64,000 nucleotides of DNA, from assembly GCA_016787785.1 (NCBI GenBank), contig JAEUTO010000009.1, forward strand, positions 62,001 to 126,000, written 5' to 3'. The translations under genes were made by a program, and so were the position numbers. The notes beneath the pieces were generated by a model, which was not told the origin of the DNA, ran no database searches, and worked only from the letters and a program-made list of their open reading frames with translations. Source of the DNA: Bacteroidia bacterium. Its GTDB lineage: Bacteria; Bacteroidota; Bacteroidia; B-17B0; Aurantibacillaceae. This document shows positions 59,791 through 64,000 of this stretch, piece by piece (the stretch's first letter is position 1; every line of letters begins with the position of its first letter).

Positions 59791-60888
59791 TTATTTAATT
59801 ACGTGTGCTATTTCCTGTAATTTTTCATCAACGTATTTAGCGGGAGAATCGTTTATCAATAACCCTAAATTTAATTGTTCAAGACGTTTAACATTCCATT
59901 CCTGCTCAAAATGACTCGTTATGCAAAGCATAAATATATTGTGTTTTAGTCCTTCATAAATAGTACCGTTGCCTCCATGACAGATCATAAATGAGCAAGT
60001 GGGTAAGATCTCGTTTAGATTAATAAAATCTTTATGGTATATATGGGCGCCTGTTAATGTGCGATTAATATCACCAGCAACAATAATGTTTACAAAAGCA
60101 TATTTTTGTTCTGATAAAAAATTAAGATTTTCCCATGTGCCACTGCTACCAAGGCAAACACAAATATTATGTTTTTTTGGATCTAAAGTGTTTAATAATT
60201 CATCTTCTTTTAAATTGGTTGAATAGAGTAAAGGTCCTATGATCTTATAATTTTGGGGTAGACCTTTTTGGGGAAATAAAAACATTTCATCGCAGATAAG
60301 ATTTTCGTCGCCTTCGAGTTCACTTAAATAATCATGTATCACTCTTAGTCCGTATTTTTTTCTGAGTGATCGAAATGGTTTATGTACGACCTTAAACGAA
60401 GCAGCTTCTGCGAACTTTGTTATAAAATTACCAATTCGCGGGGGCAATTTATTTACATATTCATAACTATAATGGGTTCTTGAAACCGGCCTAACGCCAT
60501 CATAATATTTTGACATATATCCGTTCATTAAACAAATATATTTGATGCCTGCCATCTCCGCAGCCATTTTTAAACTCGGTGCAGTATCGCCAATAACAAG
60601 ATAAGGTTTATAGTCTTTTAACGCATTAATCTGTGATAAAAACACCTTTTCTATTTCAGCATAATTTAACCAGGAGAAATCAAATTTAATAATGCACTTC
60701 ATCACTTCCTCCGCATTAAAAGTTTCTACCTTAAAAGAGCCATATCCTGCTTTTTTTACAAACGGATCGTATTTTTCCGAATAAGCAAATAATATCTCAT
60801 GATCATTATATTGCTTTGCAAGGGCTATGCAGCGCAGGTAGTGCGACATAAGATCAAATGGAAATATTAGAATCCTTTTTTTAAACAT
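59791..60888 (-). CDS. Glycosyltransferase, likely carotenoid (CrtX-like)
   Basis: 365 residues from ATG 60888 (MFKKRILIFP), chosen because it overlaps the cyclase gene by eight bases; a longer frame to 60915 would overlap more. The fold is GT-B: a C-terminal nucleotide-sugar site has LGSSGTWENLNFL and ICHGGNGTIYEGLKHN near 320-335, as in UDP-glucuronosyl/glucosyl transferases. Being last in the crt operon suggests that it adds a sugar to a hydroxylated carotenoid such as zeaxanthin. The exact acceptor is inference. Confidence 0.75.
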   Translation of the reverse strand: MFKKRILIFPFDLMSHYLRCIALAKQYNDHEILFAYSEKYDPFVKKAGYGSFKVETFNAEEVMKCIIKFDFSWLNYAEIEKVFLSQINALKDYKPYLVIGDTAPSLKMAAEMAGIKYICLMNGYMSKYYDGVRPVSRTHYSYEYVNKLPPRIGNFITKFAEAASFKVVHKPFRSLRKKYGLRVIHDYLSELEGDENLICDEMFLFPQKGLPQNYKIIGPLLYSTNLKEDELLNTLDPKKHNICVCLGSSGTWENLNFLSEQKYAFVNIIVAGDINRTLTGAHIYHKDFINLNEILPTCSFMICHGGNGTIYEGLKHNIFMLCITSHFEQEWNVKRLEQLNLGLLINDSPAKYVDEKLQEIAHVIK

Positions 60889-61567
60889 GCTTCTTTCTAA
60901 AGCTTTCAAATACAAAAGTATTTAGCAGTAATAACAACATGCCATAAAAGACATCTTCAACAGGGATAGTTAACATTCGTATTCCGAGGTTTTCCTGATC
61001 ATTATACCATACTATCGGGGAGTCAAGTCCTGTGCCAGTTAAAATACCATTTACAATAAAAAAAGGTAATAATATAACAACATACATAAAATAAAAGGCT
61101 GAGATCCATTTTACCCTGGCTATCGAAAAACCGGATATTACTACGGCAAGTGTAATGCATGTAACACTTGTATATATTTTTGAAATATTAAAAATGCCAA
61201 CAACAAGCAGCAAGGCCACTAAGAAAACTGAAATTGTGCTAACACTAAAAGACAATATTTTTGGATAGAATAATTTGAAGCAGTGATATGTAAAAATGCT
61301 GGCGTAGGGTATACAAATAAAAAATAACACTTCTTCGATGGGCAGATTAAATAGTTTGGATCCTATTAGGTAATGATCATTAAAACCCCATACACCTATT
61401 TTTGTGTACGTAATGTCCCATATCAGGAATAGAACGGTTATAATTAAATTAGCCGGCAAGAAAGCACGCCATTCTTTATAAAATTTTATTTTAGGATGAA
61501 AGCTAAAAAGAAAGGGAACTATAAATGCTCCCAAGTCAATAAAAAGATATGTTAAATTAGCTGGCAT
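60881..61567 (-). CDS. crtYcd: Lycopene cyclase (CrtYcd-type, fused halves)
   Basis: 228 residues, about seven helices. Two homologous halves each have a P-(I/V)-E-(E/D)-V motif: PIEEVLFFICIPYASIFTYH near 76 and PVEDVFYGMLLLLLNTFVFE near 195. This is the fused heterodimer-type membrane lycopene cyclase of Bacteroidota and actinobacteria, producing beta-carotene. It overlaps crtZ by 11 bases. Confidence 0.88.
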   Translation of the reverse strand: MPANLTYLFIDLGAFIVPFLFSFHPKIKFYKEWRAFLPANLIITVLFLIWDITYTKIGVWGFNDHYLIGSKLFNLPIEEVLFFICIPYASIFTYHCFKLFYPKILSFSVSTISVFLVALLLVVGIFNISKIYTSVTCITLAVVISGFSIARVKWISAFYFMYVVILLPFFIVNGILTGTGLDSPIVWYNDQENLGIRMLTIPVEDVFYGMLLLLLNTFVFESFRKKHV

Positions 61568-62024
61568 TTCTCCGAACTTCTTTAAAATATTTTAAGGGTG
61601 CCCAAAGCATACCAAAGCATTCGCCATCCTCTTTTCCTAAGTGTTTATGATGAACTTTATGCGCTTTTCTTATCGCTCTAAAATAAGTTGCGTTCGCATT
61701 CCGCAGTACTTTTATACGTTGATGAATAAATAGATCGTGAATAAAAAAATAAGCGGCGCCATAAAGCGTAATGCCAATGGCCATCCAAAATGGTACGGAA
61801 AAATCATCGTAGCCAATAGCAAAACAAATAATAGCAGGCGTGGCAAATATGATAAAAAAAGAATCGTTCCTCTCTAATTTAGCATTTGCATTCGGTTGAT
61901 GATGGTCTTTATGCAGGCTCCATAACAAGCCATGCATAATGTATTTGTGCGCTAGCCAAGCCACGCCTTCCATTCCAACAAATGAAATAATTATTATTAT
62001 AATATTTACGATCCAATTTGCCAT
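61557..62024 (-). CDS. crtZ: Beta-carotene hydroxylase
   Basis: 155 residues, four helices. Fatty acid hydroxylase His clusters are HKYIMHGLLWSLHKDHHQ, HDLFIHQR and HKVHHKHLGKEDGECFG, the CrtZ di-iron ligands. It hydroxylates the ionone rings to zeaxanthin using oxygen. It directly follows the 167-residue gene (no gap). Confidence 0.93.
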   Translation of the reverse strand: MANWIVNIIIIIISFVGMEGVAWLAHKYIMHGLLWSLHKDHHQPNANAKLERNDSFFIIFATPAIICFAIGYDDFSVPFWMAIGITLYGAAYFFIHDLFIHQRIKVLRNANATYFRAIRKAHKVHHKHLGKEDGECFGMLWAPLKYFKEVRRNAS

Positions 62025-62528
62025 TTAACTAAATATCTTTTTTTCTTCTTTTGAGCAGGATTTTGAACTCAACATGTATTCTTTTATGCGGTTTTTTAGA
62101 TCCAGATCTTCCAGGTTATTATAACCGGTAATAATAACTTTTTTATCTTCCGATATTTTTCCTCTGTATCCAAGGAAAGCAGGGGCATTTGTCTGTACGC
62201 AAAAGCGGAGGAAACACAATTCAACATTTTTTGGATCATTTTCAATCGCAGCATCTAGTAGATCTTTGCCTTTAATAAAATAACTTAACTTATAGTAAGG
62301 ATTAAAATCAAAATTTGCCTTGATCATGTAAGACATGCCTTTATAGCCTTCAGAGAGTGAGCGCTCGATCTTTAAGTTAGCTTGCATCATTTTATAAAAT
62401 GTTTCCGCATCTGCCCTATTGGTAGACGCTTTGTAGTATAATTCTCTAATCTTTACTATGTCAGTATTCGCAGCTACCGTTGACAATGGTACTAAGAGAA
62501 AAAGAATAAATTTAAGTAAAATTCTCAT
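62025..62528 (-). CDS. Secreted helical protein of unknown function in the carotenoid operon
   Basis: 167 residues from ATG 62528 (four-base overlap with crtB stop region). A signal peptide (about 1-20, ending TVAAN) is followed by helical repeats (IVKIRELYYKASTNRADAET, FYKMMQANLKIERSLSEGYK), a tetratricopeptide-like pattern including GKDLLDAAIENDPKNVELCF. It has two conserved Cys near the middle (LCFLRFC). I do not recognise a family. It should act in the periplasm while its neighbours are cytosolic or membrane carotenoid enzymes; it may help to place carotenoids in the envelope. That is inference. Confidence 0.7.
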   Translation of the reverse strand: MRILLKFILFLLVPLSTVAANTDIVKIRELYYKASTNRADAETFYKMMQANLKIERSLSEGYKGMSYMIKANFDFNPYYKLSYFIKGKDLLDAAIENDPKNVELCFLRFCVQTNAPAFLGYRGKISEDKKVIITGYNNLEDLDLKNRIKEYMLSSKSCSKEEKKIFS

Positions 62529-63361
62529 AACATATTTAATTGGTGGCGTATCATACATTCAAACATCAAGCCAAATTTTTGCGCATTGTGTATTCTAATC
62601 CTTTCGTTTAAGATCCGGTGTGCGGGTAATGATTTGATTTTATTGAAGAGATTTTTATAGTAATAATAGGCCAGGTAAACTCCCATTCTTGAATCTGGCG
62701 GAAGTTGTTTTATACCAAGCAAAGCTTGTTTAAAATCTTTTTCAATATCTTCTTCTATATTTTTTTTGCTTTGGGCATCAAATGAATTGATCTTTACACC
62801 CGGGAAATAAATGCGGCCTAAAATTTCAAAATCGGCTTTTGCGTCCCTTAAGAAATTAACTTTTTGGAATGCAGATCCTAAATTTTTAGCAAAAGGTTTA
62901 AGGCTATGATATAGCTCGTCATTTCCTTTTACAAATACGCGTAAACACATTAAGCCAACAACCTCTGCCGAACCTAAAATGTATTTCTCATAATTTGGTT
63001 GATCATAGCTTACCTTTTCAAGATCCATTTCCATGCTTATAAGGAACGAATCAATTAACTCCCATTCAATGTTATAATCGTGTACTACTTTTTGAAACGA
63101 ATTTAAGATGGGGTTAAGGCTTATTTTTTCAGAAATTGCGCAAATTGTTTCATTCCTGAATTTTTCAAGTAATACTTTTTTATCGTAACCATGAAATGAA
63201 TCTACAATTTCATCGGCAAAGCGCACAAAACCATAAATTGAATAAATGGGGTCATGTAACTTTTTATTAAGAAATTTTATCCCCAGAGAAAAACTTGTGC
63301 TGTATTCCTGAGTTACCAATTTGCTGCACTTAGCAGAAACATTATCAAATAGCTGTTTCAT
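62525..63361 (-). CDS. crtB: Phytoene synthase
   Basis: 278 residues. Squalene/phytoene synthase with the two Asp-rich motifs DEIVDSFHGYD (near 50) and RDAKADFEILGRIYFP (near 167). It joins two geranylgeranyl diphosphates to phytoene. It overlaps crtI by four bases (ATGA) upstream. Confidence 0.93.
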   Translation of the reverse strand: MKQLFDNVSAKCSKLVTQEYSTSFSLGIKFLNKKLHDPIYSIYGFVRFADEIVDSFHGYDKKVLLEKFRNETICAISEKISLNPILNSFQKVVHDYNIEWELIDSFLISMEMDLEKVSYDQPNYEKYILGSAEVVGLMCLRVFVKGNDELYHSLKPFAKNLGSAFQKVNFLRDAKADFEILGRIYFPGVKINSFDAQSKKNIEEDIEKDFKQALLGIKQLPPDSRMGVYLAYYYYKNLFNKIKSLPAHRILNERIRIHNAQKFGLMFECMIRHQLNML

Positions 63362-64000
63362 GATCCTGCTTTTAGGTTTTTAATTAATTCCTGAGCTGCA
63401 ACCTGCCCGGATACTATAGAAGGCGGCACACCGGGACCAGGAACGGTAAGTTGACCTGCATAAAAAAAGTTTTTTATTTTTTTATTTTTTATACTTGGTT
63501 TAAGGTTTGCTGTTTGCATAAGTGTGTTAGCGAGTCCATAAGCATTGCCTTTGTATGAATTATAATCTGCAACAAAATCTTTAACACAATAGCTTTTGGT
63601 AAATACAATATTATCTACAATGTTAGCGCCCGTAAATTTTTCAAGCCGCTTCATCAGAATGGAAAAGAATTCCTGGCGAATTGAGCCATTGTCTTCAAGT
63701 CCTGCTGCAATAGGCATTAGTATAAATAAATTCTCCATGCCTTCCGGCGCAACTGATGGATCTGTTTTTGAAGGGCAGCAAACATAAAATAATGGTTTGC
63801 TTGGCCATTTTGGATCGGTGTAAATTTCTTTGGCATGCAGCGGAAAATCTGCATCAAAAAAAAGATTATGATGTTCCAGGCGGTTTAACTTACGATTAAT
63901 TCCAATGTAAAATATCAAACAAGAGGGAGCAAAGATTTTGCTTTCCCAATACTTATCAGAATAATTTCTGTGTTCCTCGATCAGTAGTTTTTTTTCTACG
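63358..64000 (-). CDS. crtI: Phytoene desaturase, 5' end cut by the window
   Basis: The frame is open through base 64000, so the N-terminal FAD-binding part lies outside. The visible C-terminal 214 residues include SCLIFYIGINRKLNRLEHHN, LFFDADFPLHAKEIYTD, PEGMENLFILMPIAAGLED and the closing GLYCxAGxxPG-like flavin motif (NFFYAGQLTVPGPGVPPSIV), then SGQVAAQELIKNL. CrtI desaturates phytoene to lycopene. It heads the visible operon. Confidence 0.93.
   Translation of the reverse strand, partial: VEKKLLIEEHRNYSDKYWESKIFAPSCLIFYIGINRKLNRLEHHNLFFDADFPLHAKEIYTDPKWPSKPLFYVCCPSKTDPSVAPEGMENLFILMPIAAGLEDNGSIRQEFFSILMKRLEKFTGANIVDNIVFTKSYCVKDFVADYNSYKGNAYGLANTLMQTANLKPSIKNKKIKNFFYAGQLTVPGPGVPPSIVSGQVAAQELIKNLKAGS

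Overview
The window looks like a chromosomal segment of an AT-rich (about one third G+C by eye) member of the Bacteroidota. The signs are a C-terminal type IX secretion sorting domain, a TonB receptor with a carboxypeptidase-like N-terminal domain, LytS/LytTR two-component pairs, a fused cbb3 oxidase subunit CcoNO, and promoters with the Bacteroidota -7 box TAnnTTTG. No rRNA, tRNA, CRISPR array, transposase or prophage was seen. Both ends cut genes: a repeat protein on the left and phytoene desaturase on the right.

Layout. Positions 1-12.6 kb hold envelope and housekeeping genes: repeat protein, GIN-domain lipoprotein, TonB receptor, OmpA-like protein, metallo-hydrolase, Omp28-like secreted protein, a LytS/LytTR pair and a CPA2 antiporter. 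Positions 12.6-28.4 kb hold a SpoIIAA-like protein, a broken Hpt-domain gene, penicillin-binding protein 1C, a large propeller sensor kinase with a LytTR regulator, a 48-residue hydrophilic protein with a textbook Shine-Dalgarno sequence, a bacterial alpha-2-macroglobulin, two paralogous secreted proteins and a TerC-type membrane protein.

Positions 28.5-59.7 kb form one functional block for low-oxygen or stress life. It holds a beta-CASP metallo-hydrolase, an ATP-cone nuclease, an Mla-type lipid transporter, three universal stress proteins, Hsp20, a DoxX protein, a PAS histidine kinase beside a receiver-CRP/FNR hybrid regulator, a copper-type P-ATPase (CcoI-like), the complete ccoS-ccoNO-ccoQ-ccoP-ccoG-ccoH cluster, a PLP decarboxylase, hemN, pdxH and a TerB-like protein. 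Ten palindromes of the form TGAYnnnnRTCA (CRP/FNR-type) lie before these genes. At eleven promoters they sit at only two distances from a TAnnTTTG-like box: 57 bp (seven promoters) or 35 bp (four promoters). These fit class I and class II activator positions, 22 bp or two helical turns apart. The hybrid regulator at 41419-42477 is the obvious candidate to bind them. This inferred regulon is the main discovery candidate of the window.

Positions 59.8-64 kb hold a tightly overlapping carotenoid operon on the minus strand: crtI, crtB, an unknown secreted protein, crtZ, a CrtYcd-type lycopene cyclase and a glycosyltransferase. It predicts zeaxanthin or a glycosylated derivative.
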